The translations under genes and the position numbers were made by a program. A stretch of DNA of 64,000 nucleotides from Amycolatopsis iheyensis (GTDB lineage Bacteria; Actinomycetota; Actinomycetes; Mycobacteriales; Pseudonocardiaceae), in assembly GCF_024703995.1 (NCBI RefSeq), contig NZ_JAMXQV010000020.1:1-64000 (forward strand). Direction: 5' to 3'. The stretch's first letter is position 1. Every line of letters begins with the position of its first letter. This document shows positions 41,893 through 50,884 of the stretch, piece by piece. A model generated the notes under the pieces. That model ran no database searches. It was given only the letters and a program-made list of their open reading frames with translations, and was not told the origin of the DNA.

Positions 41893-42495
41893 ATGAGGCG
41901 CAAGGCGGTGGCAGTAAGGCGAGAGGAAATCGTGCTCGCCGCGCTCGAACAGATCCGCACTCAAGGCATCGCCGGCGTGAGGGCCGCCGACATCGCCCGG
42001 GTTCTCGGGGTCAGCACCGCCCTGATCTTCTACCACTTCGGGACCCTCGAGACCCTCATCATCGAGGCCTTCCGCCAAGCCGCCGAGCGGAACCTCGCCG
42101 TTCTGCGGGCCGAGCTGAACCGGGCCGGACCCGTTCGGGCTCGGCTGACCGCCGTGCTCGCCCTCTACGGGCCCACCGAACCCACCGCCGGCTGGCAGCT
42201 GTGGATCGAGGCCGGTGCCGCCGCCTTGCGGGACGCCGAACTGCGCGACGTCGTCCAGCGGCTCGACCTGCGGTGGCGGGATGCCGTCGTCTCGCTCATC
42301 GCCGAAGGTGTCGCCGCCGGGGACTTTCGGTGTTCCGATCCGCGGGGGGCCGCCTGGCGGCTCACCGCTCTTCTCGATGGGCTCGCCGTGCAGTTCGTCG
42401 CCCGTCAGGACACCGTCTCCGCCGCCGACTGCGCCCAGTGGGTCGAACAGGCACTCGCCCACGAGCTCGGCGAAACCGCGCCGGCCCTCCGATGA
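41893..42495 (+). CDS. TetR-family regulator
   Basis: A 200-residue TetR protein with helix-turn-helix GVRAADIARVLGVSTALIFYHFGT (residues about 24-47) and an acyl-CoA- or choline-type C-terminal domain. The ATG at 41893 has GGTGA close by and TACGGT exactly 6 nt upstream. Its stop overlaps the next gene (ATGA), so it probably regulates the co-transcribed dehydrogenase. Confidence 0.87.
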   Translation: MRRKAVAVRREEIVLAALEQIRTQGIAGVRAADIARVLGVSTALIFYHFGTLETLIIEAFRQAAERNLAVLRAELNRAGPVRARLTAVLALYGPTEPTAGWQLWIEAGAAALRDAELRDVVQRLDLRWRDAVVSLIAEGVAAGDFRCSDPRGAAWRLTALLDGLAVQFVARQDTVSAADCAQWVEQALAHELGETAPALR

Positions 42496-43655
42496 CCGCG
42501 CTGCTCGAAGTCGCCTGGACCGACCCCGTCACCGGCTGCCGCGGCTACCTCGTGATCGACCGGCTCGTCCGCGGGGTCGCCAGCGGCGGCCTGCGCATGC
42601 GCCGCGGCTGCACCCTCTTCGAAGTCCGCGGCCTGGCCCGCGGCATGACGCTCAAGGAAGGCCTCAACTACGACCCCACCGGCCGGTACGTCCCGCTCGG
42701 CGGCGCCAAGGGCGGCATCGACTTCGACCCGCACGACGAACGCGCCCGCGACGTCGTCGCCCGCTACCTGCACGCCATGCGCCCGCTCATCGAGCGTTAC
42801 TGGACCATGGGCGAGGACCTCGGCCTGCGCCAGGACGTCATCGACGACGTCATCGCGGAAATCGGGCTGCTCAGCCCGGTCCAGGCCGTCTACCCGCTGC
42901 TCGAAGACCGCGAAGCGGCGACCCGCCGCCTGGCCGACGCCTTCCGCATCGAGGTCGGCGGGCTCGGGCTTGACGAGCTGGTCGGCGGCCTCGGCGTCGC
43001 CGAAGCCACCCTCACCGGTCTCGCCATGCTCGGGCTCGACGGCCCGAACCGCGCCGTCGTCCAGGGGTTCGGCTCGATGGGCGGCGCCACCGCGCGGTTC
43101 CTCGCCGAGGCCGGCCTGCGCGTCGTCGGTGTCTCGGACGTCCGGGGCGTCGTCGTCAACCCGGCCGGGCTCGACGTCGAGCGCCTGCTCCGGCACCGTG
43201 ACCGCTTCGGCGGCCTGGACCGCGACCACCTCGGCCCCGGCGACGAGCTCCTCCCACCCGAAGCCTGGCTCGACGTGCCGGCCGAGGTGCTCGTCCCGGC
43301 CGCCATCTCCTACTGCGTCGACAGCGACAACCAGGCGAAGATCACCGCGAAGCTCGTCGTCGAAGCCGCGAACATGCCGGTCACCGCCGACGCCGAGGAA
43401 GTGCTCGCCGCCCGCGGCATCCGGGTGCTGCCGGATTTCGTCGCCAACTCGGCCACCAACTCCTGGTGGTGGTGGACGCTCTTCGGCGACGTCGGCGCCG
43501 ACGCCGGCGAAGCCTTCGACAAGGTCCGCAGCCGGATGCGCGAGCTGGTCACCGGCATGTTCGAGCGTGCGACGAGCGAAGGCGTCAGCCTCCGCACCGC
43601 CGCACTGCGGCTTTCGGAGAAGAACCTCGAGGCGATCCAAGCCCGCTTCGGCTGA
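42492..43655 (+). CDS. Glu/Leu/Phe/Val dehydrogenase-family protein
   Basis: A 387-residue amino-acid dehydrogenase-family enzyme. The catalytic lysine region is YVPLGGAKGGIDFDP (near 70-84), and the NAD(P) Rossmann domain is VVQGFGSMGGATARFLAEAG near 186. It would deaminate an amino acid to its oxo acid. C-terminal WWWWTLFGD is unusual. Starts at an ATGA overlap with a TetR gene. Which amino acid is used is not clear. Confidence 0.85.
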   Translation: MTALLEVAWTDPVTGCRGYLVIDRLVRGVASGGLRMRRGCTLFEVRGLARGMTLKEGLNYDPTGRYVPLGGAKGGIDFDPHDERARDVVARYLHAMRPLIERYWTMGEDLGLRQDVIDDVIAEIGLLSPVQAVYPLLEDREAATRRLADAFRIEVGGLGLDELVGGLGVAEATLTGLAMLGLDGPNRAVVQGFGSMGGATARFLAEAGLRVVGVSDVRGVVVNPAGLDVERLLRHRDRFGGLDRDHLGPGDELLPPEAWLDVPAEVLVPAAISYCVDSDNQAKITAKLVVEAANMPVTADAEEVLAARGIRVLPDFVANSATNSWWWWTLFGDVGADAGEAFDKVRSRMRELVTGMFERATSEGVSLRTAALRLSEKNLEAIQARFG

Positions 43656-43660
43656 CGCAG

Positions 43661-44350
43661 GTGTCCCGTCGCGCGGACCCCGGACCTGGACATCGGCTAC
43701 GAGGTCGACGGGCCGCCGAACGGACGGCCCCTGGTCGCGGTCCACGGCTGGCCGGACGACCCGCACTGCTGTCCGGGTGTTCCGCCCGTACCTGCGCGGC
43801 TTCGGCCCGACGACGTTCCGCGACCCGGACCAGCCCCGCGACGCCCCGCTCGGCCGGGACCTGCGGGACTTCCTCGACGCGCTCGACCTCACCGACGTCG
43901 TCGTCGCGGGGCACGACTGGGGCGCGCGGGCCGGGTACGCCGTCGGCTCGCGGTTCCCCGAGCGCGTCTCGCACCTGGTCGCGATGTCGGCAGGCCACGG
44001 CTCGGCCGGTCCCCCGCTGGACCACGACGCGCTGGACGGCGGCCGCCGCGCCAACGCGCGGCACCTGTGGACGACCTGGTCGCCGGGCTGGGAGTTCGCC
44101 GACGACACCTTCGACCGGACCGCGGCCGCGTGGGACAACGACGACTGACCCGCGGTCTCCACCGCTCAGGCGACGAAGAAAGCGAGGTCCGCGTCCCGGG
44201 CGCGCGGGACGCCGGCCACCCGCCGTCGGCGAGCGAGGGCAAGAACCACCTCTTCGCCGAGCGGTACGAGCGGGTGGTGTTCGATGACGTCGGACACTTC
44301 CCGCCCCGGGAGGCCCCGGTCCGGACGGCCCGCCGGGTGGGCGCGGCCCT
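43661..44350 (+). pseudogene. Decayed alpha/beta hydrolase (epoxide hydrolase-like)
   Basis: Three pieces of one hydrolase in different frames: LVAVHGWPDDPH at about 43730-43770, then RVFRPYLRGFGPTTFRDP to HDWGARAGYAVGSRFPERV and WDNDD ending at a stop near 44148, then SEGKNHLFAERYERVVFDDV and HFPPREAP to about 44315. In intact relatives these are contiguous, so at least two frameshifts and deletions of about 15 and 40 codons separate them. The nucleophile Asp (GHDWGA) remains. Confidence 0.8.
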
Positions 44351-44393
44351 GACCGGCGGGAACGAATCCGGCCGCCAGATAGTTGAACGCTCT

Positions 44394-45422
44394 ATGAAAC
44401 TCGGCATCTACAGCTTCGGTGACCGCGCGCCGGACCCGCGCACCGGCGAACAGCTGTCCGTGGCGCAGACGCTGGCCAACACCCTCGAGCGGATCAAGCT
44501 CGCCGACGAGCTGGGCCTCGGCTTCTACGGCCTCGGCGAGCACCACCTCGACCAGTACGCCATCTCCAGCCCGGGCACGGTGCTGGCCGCCGCGGCGAGC
44601 AGCACGAACCAGATCACCCTCAGCTCGGCGGTGACCGTGCTGAGCACCGAGGACCCGGTCCGCGTCTACCAGCAGTTCACGACGCTCGACCAGCTCAGCC
44701 ACGGCCGCGCCGAGCTGCTCGCCGGCCGCGGGTCGTTCACCGAGTCGTTCCCGCTGTTCGGCCATGACCTCGGCGACTACGACGAGCTGTTCGACGAGAA
44801 GCTCGCCCTCCTGCTGCACATCGACCGCGACGACCCGCTGACCTGGTCCGGCAAGTTCCGGCCGCCGCTGGAGGACGCGCGGATCCTGCCGCGCCCGTAC
44901 GGCCGGCGCCTGCGCATCTCGATCGGCACCGGTGGCAACCCCGAGTCGTCGATCCGCGCCGGGCTGCTCGGCCTGCCGGTGGTGTACGCCGTGATCGGCG
45001 GCCGCCCCGAACGCTTCGCCCCGCTCGTCGACCTCTACCGCCAAGCCGCCGAAGCGGGCAACCAGGCGAAGGAAGACCTGCACGTCACCATGGGCGCCAT
45101 CGGCTTCATCGCCGAGAAGTCCCAGGACGCCAAGGAAACCTTCTACCCGTACTGGCTCGAGACGATGAAGTACGGCGCGCAGGCCCGCGGCTGGGCGGTC
45201 CCGACCCGCGCCGAGTACGACGCCTACACCCAGGACGCGCAGGCGTTGTTCGTCGGCAGCCCGCAGGAGATCGCCGGGCGGATCATCGAGATCGGCAAGC
45301 TCACCGGCGCCGACCGCTACGCAATGCAGATGGACTGGTCCGGCGTGCCGCACAAGGACGTCATGCGGGCCATCGAGCTGCTCGGCACCGAGGTCCTCCC
45401 GGTGGTGGAAAAGGAGTTCTAG
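44394..45422 (+). CDS. LLM-class flavin-dependent oxidoreductase
   Basis: A 342-residue luciferase-like monooxygenase (LLM) with the (beta/alpha)8 fold. GLGFYGLGEHHLDQYAISSP, TLDQLSHGRAELLAGRGSF and GTGGNPESSIRAG are family motifs; the protein uses reduced flavin, likely F420 or FMNH2, to reduce or oxygenate a small organic molecule. ATG at 44394 with no good ribosome-binding site. The 3' end overlaps the convergent KstD-like gene by 4 bp. Confidence 0.88.
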   Translation: MKLGIYSFGDRAPDPRTGEQLSVAQTLANTLERIKLADELGLGFYGLGEHHLDQYAISSPGTVLAAAASSTNQITLSSAVTVLSTEDPVRVYQQFTTLDQLSHGRAELLAGRGSFTESFPLFGHDLGDYDELFDEKLALLLHIDRDDPLTWSGKFRPPLEDARILPRPYGRRLRISIGTGGNPESSIRAGLLGLPVVYAVIGGRPERFAPLVDLYRQAAEAGNQAKEDLHVTMGAIGFIAEKSQDAKETFYPYWLETMKYGAQARGWAVPTRAEYDAYTQDAQALFVGSPQEIAGRIIEIGKLTGADRYAMQMDWSGVPHKDVMRAIELLGTEVLPVVEKEF

Positions 45423-47143
45423 ACGTCGTTCCCGGCGACGAAGCCGAACGTCATCGCCGGGCCGATGGTCGAGCCGGCGCCCGCGTAGCTGTGCCCCATC
45501 ACCGCCGCGCTCGCGTTGCCGGCCGCGTACAGACCGGGGATCACCGAGCCGTCCGGGCGGAGCACGCGCGCCCGGGCGTCGGTGCGCATGCCGCCCTTCG
45601 TGCCCAGGTCGCCGGGCACGATCTTGAAGGCGTAGAACGGCGGCGCCCACAGCGGCGCGAGGCAGGAGTTCGGCAGCACCAGCGGGTCGGTGTAGTAGTG
45701 GTCGTACGCGCTGGCGCCACGCCGGAAGTCACCGTCCACCCCGGACCACGCGAAACCGTTGAATCGGTCCACAGTGGACTTCAACGCGGCGGGCGGCACA
45801 CCGATCGCCGAGCCGAGCGCCTGGATGCTCGATGCCTTGACGACCGCGCCGGCCGCGTACCAGGCGTCCGGCAACGGCAGCAGCGGCAGCGTGTCGCGGA
45901 ACAGGTACTTGTTGCGGTAGCTCTGGTCGACGACCAGCCACGCCGGGATGTCGGGCGCGGTCGGGTTCTTGTCGTACATCACGTGCACGACGTCGCTGTA
46001 GGGCGCGGCTTCGTTGACGAACCGCTTACCGGCCTGGTTGACGATCAGCCCGCCGGGCAGGGTCCGCTCCGCCAGGCAGAAGTACGGGTCACCGGGGATC
46101 GGGATGGCCGGGCCCCACCACGCGTCCTCCATCAGGTCGAGCGCGGCGCCCGCCCGCTGTCCCGCGCGGTGGCCGTCACCGGTGTTCTCCTTGGCCCCGA
46201 CGGTCCAGTCGGTGCCGATCGGCTGCCGCTGGTACTGCGCGCGCATCGCCGCGTTGTGCTCGAACCCTCCGGAGCCAACGATCACGCCGCGCCGCGCCCG
46301 CACCAGCCCGGTCGGCGTCACAACCCCGGTCACCGCACCGTTTTCGACGTTCAGGTCGAGCAACGGCGTGTTCAGCAGCACCGGGACGTTCGCCCGCAGC
46401 AGCCCGACGCGCAGGCCGGCGGCGAGCGACTGGCCCATGGTGAGCGGCTTCTGCCCGGCGAGCGCGGCGGCCGTGCCGCGGGCGAGGCACGCGGCGGCGA
46501 CCGCGGCGCCCTTCGCGTTCACCGCGGCCAGGTTGAGCCACTTGTAGTCGGCGCTGAACACGACCAGCCCGGGCGGCGTCGCGAGGTACGCCGGGTTGAG
46601 GTTGGCCAGCTCCGCGCCGAGGAGGTTCCCGTCGAACTGGTCCGGCTCGATCGAGCGGCCGTTCGGCAACCCGCCCGGCAGCTCCGGGTAGTAGTCGCTG
46701 TAGCCCTCCATCCAGCGGAAGCGCAGCGGGCTGTTCGCCATGACGAACGCGATCATCTCCGGCCCGTTGCGCAAGAACGCGTTCTGCCGCTCGGCCGGCA
46801 CGTCCGGCCCGACGACCGCGGCGAGGTACTGCGCGGCCTTCGCCGGGGTGTCCGGCACGCCGGCGGCCAGCAGCACCGGGTTATTCGGGATCCAGATCCC
46901 GGCGCCCGATCGCGCCGCGGATCCGCCGAACGTCGGCGCCTTTTCGAGCACGACGACACTCAATCCGCGCTTGGCCGCGGTCAACGCGGCGGTCATGCCC
47001 GCCGCGCCGGAGCCGACCACGACGACGTCGTACTCCCCCACGGTCGAAGCGTTCGCGGCGTTCGCGAGCCCGGACGTCACGGCGAGGCCCACGCCCGCCG
47101 CGGTGCCGCGCAGGAGCTGGCGGCGGGTCAGGTCGGCATCCAT
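45419..47143 (-). CDS. Tat-exported KstD-like FAD oxidoreductase
   Basis: A 574-residue flavoprotein of the fumarate reductase/3-oxosteroid 1-dehydrogenase group. N-terminal LTRRQLLRGTAAG is a Tat signal; FAD Rossmann motif VVVVGSGAAGMTAALTAAK follows, then FGGSAARSGAGIWIPN, a KstD signature, and a terminal MGHSYAGAGSTIGPAMTFG. It would dehydrogenate ring A of ketosteroids or a similar substrate. The Tat signal indicates export, unusual for KstD. An ATG at 47152 is an alternative start. Divergent from an SDR gene. Confidence 0.8.
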   Translation of the reverse strand: MDADLTRRQLLRGTAAGVGLAVTSGLANAANASTVGEYDVVVVGSGAAGMTAALTAAKRGLSVVVLEKAPTFGGSAARSGAGIWIPNNPVLLAAGVPDTPAKAAQYLAAVVGPDVPAERQNAFLRNGPEMIAFVMANSPLRFRWMEGYSDYYPELPGGLPNGRSIEPDQFDGNLLGAELANLNPAYLATPPGLVVFSADYKWLNLAAVNAKGAAVAAACLARGTAAALAGQKPLTMGQSLAAGLRVGLLRANVPVLLNTPLLDLNVENGAVTGVVTPTGLVRARRGVIVGSGGFEHNAAMRAQYQRQPIGTDWTVGAKENTGDGHRAGQRAGAALDLMEDAWWGPAIPIPGDPYFCLAERTLPGGLIVNQAGKRFVNEAAPYSDVVHVMYDKNPTAPDIPAWLVVDQSYRNKYLFRDTLPLLPLPDAWYAAGAVVKASSIQALGSAIGVPPAALKSTVDRFNGFAWSGVDGDFRRGASAYDHYYTDPLVLPNSCLAPLWAPPFYAFKIVPGDLGTKGGMRTDARARVLRPDGSVIPGLYAAGNASAAVMGHSYAGAGSTIGPAMTFGFVAGNDV

Positions 47144-47274
47144 GGCGCACATCGTGTCGGCAGGCTCGCGAAACTGGAACATGTTCTACCCGCTTGGAGC
47201 AGCCCGGTAGGCCACTGGTCCGAACCCATGACGACATTCGCCGCACCAAGTTGACGAGACCCTCATGTTCTGGC

Positions 47275-47298
47275 TAACTTGAGCTGAGTCTCAAGTTA
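47275..47298. promoter_or_regulatory. 24-bp palindromic operator
   Basis: TAACTTGAG-N6-CTCAAGTTA is a perfect 9-bp inverted repeat between the KstD-like and SDR genes, ending 15 bp before the SDR start. TetR- and MarR-family proteins bind sites of this kind. No regulator gene is adjacent, so it must act in trans. Confidence 0.65.
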
Positions 47299-47313
47299 AC
47301 TGAAGGAGGACCA

Positions 47314-48018
47314 TTGTCCGAAGTGATCGCCGTCCTGGGGGTCGGGCCGGGGCTGGGCCTGTCGATCGCCCAGCGCTTCGCCCGCGAAGGCTTCACGACC
47401 GCGCTCGTGTCGCGCACCGACACCCGCCACGCGCGCTACCGGGAGTCCCTGCCGGAGGGCACCGCGCACACCTACACCGCCGACCTGACCGACCCCGCCC
47501 AGCTCGACGCGGTCCTCGACCGCATCACGGCCGAAGCCGGCGAGATCGACACGGTCTACTTCGGCCCGGCCGTCGCGGTGAACCTCAAGCCGCTGCCCGA
47601 GTCCGGCGCCGGGGACCTGCTCGCCCCGTTCGAAGCCGCCGTGCTCCCGGCCGCCCGGCTCGTCGAAGCCGTGCTGCCGGGCATGCTCGAGCGCGGTTCC
47701 GGCACGCTGCTGTTCGCCGGCGGGTTGAGCGGCAAGCACCCGATGCCGGTGCTCGGGAGCCTCGCCCCGGCCTCGGCGGCACTGCGCATGTACGTCCTGA
47801 CGCTCGACGCGGCCCTGCGCGAAACCGGTGTCCACGCGGGGATCCTGACCGTCGGCGGCCTCATCGAGCGCGGTGACATCCACCGGGACTTCACCACCCG
47901 GGACCTCGGGTTCACGGTGGGCACGCTGAACCCGGACGACATCGCCGACCAGGCGTGGTCGATGTACGTCGAGCGCGGCGAGGCGGAAGCGGAGTTCAAC
48001 GCGATGGCGGCGGTCTAG
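47314..48018 (+). CDS. Short-chain dehydrogenase/reductase-like protein
   Basis: A 234-residue SDR-like protein with a Rossmann motif VLGVGPGLGLSIAQRFAREGF near residues 6-26. The usual YxxxK catalytic pair is not obvious (LAPASAALRMYV), so the enzyme may be atypical or inactive. The TTG start at 47314 follows AAGGAGGACC, a strong ribosome-binding site. Confidence 0.78.
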   Translation: MSEVIAVLGVGPGLGLSIAQRFAREGFTTALVSRTDTRHARYRESLPEGTAHTYTADLTDPAQLDAVLDRITAEAGEIDTVYFGPAVAVNLKPLPESGAGDLLAPFEAAVLPAARLVEAVLPGMLERGSGTLLFAGGLSGKHPMPVLGSLAPASAALRMYVLTLDAALRETGVHAGILTVGGLIERGDIHRDFTTRDLGFTVGTLNPDDIADQAWSMYVERGEAEAEFNAMAAV

Positions 48019-48028
48019 CCTGGGGATC

Positions 48029-48754
48029 ATGTACACCCCGGGGGAACGGCAAGCACTTCGCGAAGCCCTGGTCGAGGCGGCCCGGTCGGACGAGCGCGTC
48101 ACCGGCGCCGCGCTCACCGGCTCGGCCGCGCTCGACGCCGAGGACGCGTGGTCGGACATCGATCTCGCGTTCGCCGTCGCCGGTGAGCCGGCGGCGGTGC
48201 TCGCGGACTTCACCACACGGATGTACGGCGAGCACGGCGCCGTGCACCACATGGACGTCGTGTTCGAGCGGACGGTGTTCCGCGTCTTCCTGCTGGCGAA
48301 CACGCTCCAGGTGGACCTGGCGTTCTGGCCGGCGGCGGACTTCGGCGCGACGACGCCGAAGTTCCGGCTGCTGTTCGGCACGGCCCAGGACCGGCCGCGG
48401 ACGCCGCCGCCCGAGCCGCGGCGGCTGATCGACCTGGCCTGGCTGCACGCGTTGCACGCGCGCTCGAGCATCGAACGCGGTCGCGGCTGGCAGGCCGAGT
48501 ACATGATCGGCCGGGTCCGGGAGCACGCGCTGGCGCTGGCTTGCCTGCGGCACGGGCTGCCCGCGGTCGAGGGGCGCGGGCTCGACCGGCTGCCCGCGTC
48601 GGTGACCGCGCCGTACGAAGCGACGCTGGTGCGTGGCCTCGAAGACGCCGCACGGGCCTTCCACGCCGTCACCGAGCTGTTCATCGGGGAGATCGAGCAC
48701 GTCGACGGCGACCTGGCGAGGCGCTTGGCGCCGTTGCTGCGCGAGCTTTCCTAA
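48029..48754 (+). CDS. Nucleotidyltransferase-domain protein
   Basis: A 241-residue protein with the nucleotidyltransferase fold (TGSAALDAEDAWSDIDLAF near 30-49, GS plus DxD metal ligands) and a helical C-terminal region. It resembles the aminoglycoside-nucleotidyltransferase/MNT group, which can adenylylate antibiotics or act as antitoxins with HEPN partners. Convergent with the GH4 gene by 4 bp. Substrate not recognisable. Confidence 0.78.
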   Translation: MYTPGERQALREALVEAARSDERVTGAALTGSAALDAEDAWSDIDLAFAVAGEPAAVLADFTTRMYGEHGAVHHMDVVFERTVFRVFLLANTLQVDLAFWPAADFGATTPKFRLLFGTAQDRPRTPPPEPRRLIDLAWLHALHARSSIERGRGWQAEYMIGRVREHALALACLRHGLPAVEGRGLDRLPASVTAPYEATLVRGLEDAARAFHAVTELFIGEIEHVDGDLARRLAPLLRELS

Positions 48755-50031
48755 GCCAGGTAAGCGAGTTCCGGGTGCGCGGCGGCATAGGCGTCGAGCA
48801 GCCGACGCGCCACTGGCACCGAGCCGACCAGCGGGTGCAGCGCGAACGCCCGCAGCGCCGCCGCGCGTGACCCGGTCGTCGCGGCTTCGATCGTCGCCCG
48901 CTCGACGGCCTTGACCGCGGTCACCAGGCCCAGCGCGTGGTCCGGCAGCGGATCGGCGGCGAGCGGGCGGGCGCCGTTCGCGTCGACGACGCACGGCACT
49001 TCGACGACCGCGTCGGCCGGCACGCCGGGCAGCGCGGATCCGTTGCGGACGTTGAGGATCAACGTCGTGCGTTCGCCGTACGCGACCGCGCGCATGAGCG
49101 CCAGGGCGACCTTCTCGTAGCCGCCACCCTCGAGATCGTCACGCTCTCCTTCGCGCGTTTCGGCCATGTACGTCGCTTCGCGCTCCAGACGCGTGCGTTC
49201 CCACGACGCCAACGAAGGCTCCGCGTAGAAGCCGTGTTGCTGCTCCAGTAGTTGCGCGCCACGCGAGTGCTCCCCCACGGCCTCGCGCGCGAAGTAGTAA
49301 TAGTGCAGGTATTCGTTGGGCAGCGCGCCGAGGACGCGCAGCCAGTCCGCGCCGAAGAGCTTGCCCTCCTCGAAGGACTCCAGCGCGACGGTGTCGGCGA
49401 GCAGCTCCGGCAGGACGTCTTCCCCGCCGACGCGCACCGCGCGCAACCAGCCGAGGTGGTTGAGGCCCGCGTAGTCGAACCACGCCGTCGCCGGGTCGGC
49501 CCCGAGCGCCCGCGCGACCCGGCGGCACAGCCCCACCGGCGAGTCGCAGATGCCGATGACACGGCCGCCGAGGTGCGCGCCCATGGCTTCGGTGACCATC
49601 CCGGCGGGGTTGGTGAAGTTGATGACCCAGGCACGCGGCGCCAGCTCGTTGATCGCGCACGCCAGCTCGACGGCCACCGGGACCGTCCGCAGCCCGTAGG
49701 CGATCCCGCCCGCGCCGACGGTTTCCTGCCCCAGCACGCCTTCCGCGTGCGCGAGCTGCTCGTCGAGCCGGCGCCCACGCAGGCCGCCGACGCGAATCGC
49801 GGAGAACACGAAGTCCACATCGGACAGTGCGGTGGCCAGGTCGGTGGTGGTGCGCACGCGCGGCGCGGCTGCCACTCCGGCGGCCTGTTCGGCGAGGACC
49901 CGCTCGATCGCGGCGAGCCGCCCGGCGTCGACGTCGTGCAGGACCAGCTCGGTGACGCCGCTGCCGCCCAGCAGCGCGCCGTGCACGAGCGGCACGCGAA
50001 ACCCGCCGCCACCGAGGATCGCGAGCTTCAC
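48751..50031 (-). CDS. GH4-family 6-phospho-glycosidase
   Basis: A 426-residue GH4 enzyme (NAD- and Mn-dependent). GGGGFRVPLVHGALLG is the NAD motif, NFTNPAGMVTEAM and GICDSPVGLCRRVA match the CxxP-type region, and GLNHLGWLRA holds the metal-binding site. These enzymes hydrolyse 6-phospho-beta-glucosides generated by PTS uptake. Its GTG overlaps the DeoR stop, so it is regulated by the co-transcribed repressor. Confidence 0.85.
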   Translation of the reverse strand: MKLAILGGGGFRVPLVHGALLGGSGVTELVLHDVDAGRLAAIERVLAEQAAGVAAAPRVRTTTDLATALSDVDFVFSAIRVGGLRGRRLDEQLAHAEGVLGQETVGAGGIAYGLRTVPVAVELACAINELAPRAWVINFTNPAGMVTEAMGAHLGGRVIGICDSPVGLCRRVARALGADPATAWFDYAGLNHLGWLRAVRVGGEDVLPELLADTVALESFEEGKLFGADWLRVLGALPNEYLHYYYFAREAVGEHSRGAQLLEQQHGFYAEPSLASWERTRLEREATYMAETREGERDDLEGGGYEKVALALMRAVAYGERTTLILNVRNGSALPGVPADAVVEVPCVVDANGARPLAADPLPDHALGLVTAVKAVERATIEAATTGSRAAALRAFALHPLVGSVPVARRLLDAYAAAHPELAYLA

Positions 50032-50771
50032 CGCAGCACCTCGACCCCGGCTTCGGCCAAGACCGCGCACGTCGGCTCGTCGGCGCCCGCGCTGGTGACG
50101 ACCATGTCGAGCGCGTCGGGCCCGCAGACCCGGGCCAGCCCGGTGCCGGGGAACTTGCCGGCGTCGGCGAGCAGCACCACGCGGTCTCCCGCGGCGACCA
50201 TCGCGCGCTTGACCGGCACTTCGACACCGGTCGAGTCCATCACCTGGCCGTCGCCGCGGACGCCGCTGGCGCCGAGGAAGACAGTGTCGGCGTGCACCTG
50301 GCGCAGCGCGTCCTCCGTCAGGAATCCCACCATCGAGTGATAGCTGCGCCGGACCACGCCGCCGAGCAGGACGAGCCGGACGTCTTCGGCGTCCTTGAGC
50401 TCTTCGTAGACGGTGAGGCTGCTGGTGAGCACGGTCAGCGCGCGGTCACGCAGGTGCCGCGCGAGCCGGTGCGCGGTGGTGCCGATGTCGAGGAGCACGG
50501 TGTCGCCGTCGGCGACCAGGTCCGCCGCGCGCCGGGCGACGGCTTCCTTCTCGTCGGCCCGCTCGGCGGCCACTCGCGGGATCGGCTCCTCGCCGGCCGC
50601 CATCGCCCCGCCGTAGACGCGGGTCAGCCGGCCTTCGCGGCCGAGCTGCCCGAGGTCGCGGCGCACCGTGGCCTGGCTGACGCCGAGCCGCTCGGCCAGC
50701 ACCCCGACCGGCGCCGGGCCCTCCGCGCGGAGAGCCCGCAGGATCAGCTCGTGGCGACGCTGGGGCAGCAT
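50028..50771 (-). CDS. DeoR-family transcriptional repressor
   Basis: A 247-residue DeoR protein: helix-turn-helix APVGVLAERLGVSQATVRRDLGQL (about 20-43), the family RVYGGAM motif, and a sugar-phosphate-sensing domain with LLDIGTTAHRLARHL and VFLGASGV. Typically binds direct TTGCGC-like repeats. It is divergent from the PfkB kinase gene and co-transcribed with GH4. Confidence 0.9.
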   Translation of the reverse strand: MLPQRRHELILRALRAEGPAPVGVLAERLGVSQATVRRDLGQLGREGRLTRVYGGAMAAGEEPIPRVAAERADEKEAVARRAADLVADGDTVLLDIGTTAHRLARHLRDRALTVLTSSLTVYEELKDAEDVRLVLLGGVVRRSYHSMVGFLTEDALRQVHADTVFLGASGVRGDGQVMDSTGVEVPVKRAMVAAGDRVVLLADAGKFPGTGLARVCGPDALDMVVTSAGADEPTCAVLAEAGVEVLR

Positions 50772-50884
50772 GCGGGGACGATAGCAGTCAAACCCGCTCA
50801 GCCGGCGATCGAGTTTGCGCGTCTCTTGCGCATTCCGCGCGGCTGAAGCACGCTCGTGCGCATCCTCGATCGCTGGAGGCGCCC
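50772..50884. promoter_or_regulatory. Divergent promoter region with direct TTGCGC repeats
   Basis: The gap between DeoR and PfkB contains TTTGCGCGTCTCTTGCGCA (50813-50831), two direct TTGCGC repeats 12 bp apart, the spacing used by DeoR-family repressors. An IR GCGCGG... is also present. The site would control the kinase and the DeoR/GH4 pair together. Confidence 0.5.

Noticed and set aside
48029..48754. MNT/HEPN toxin-antitoxin pair
   Set aside because: The nucleotidyltransferase has no adjacent HEPN-domain gene, so there is no evidence for a pair.
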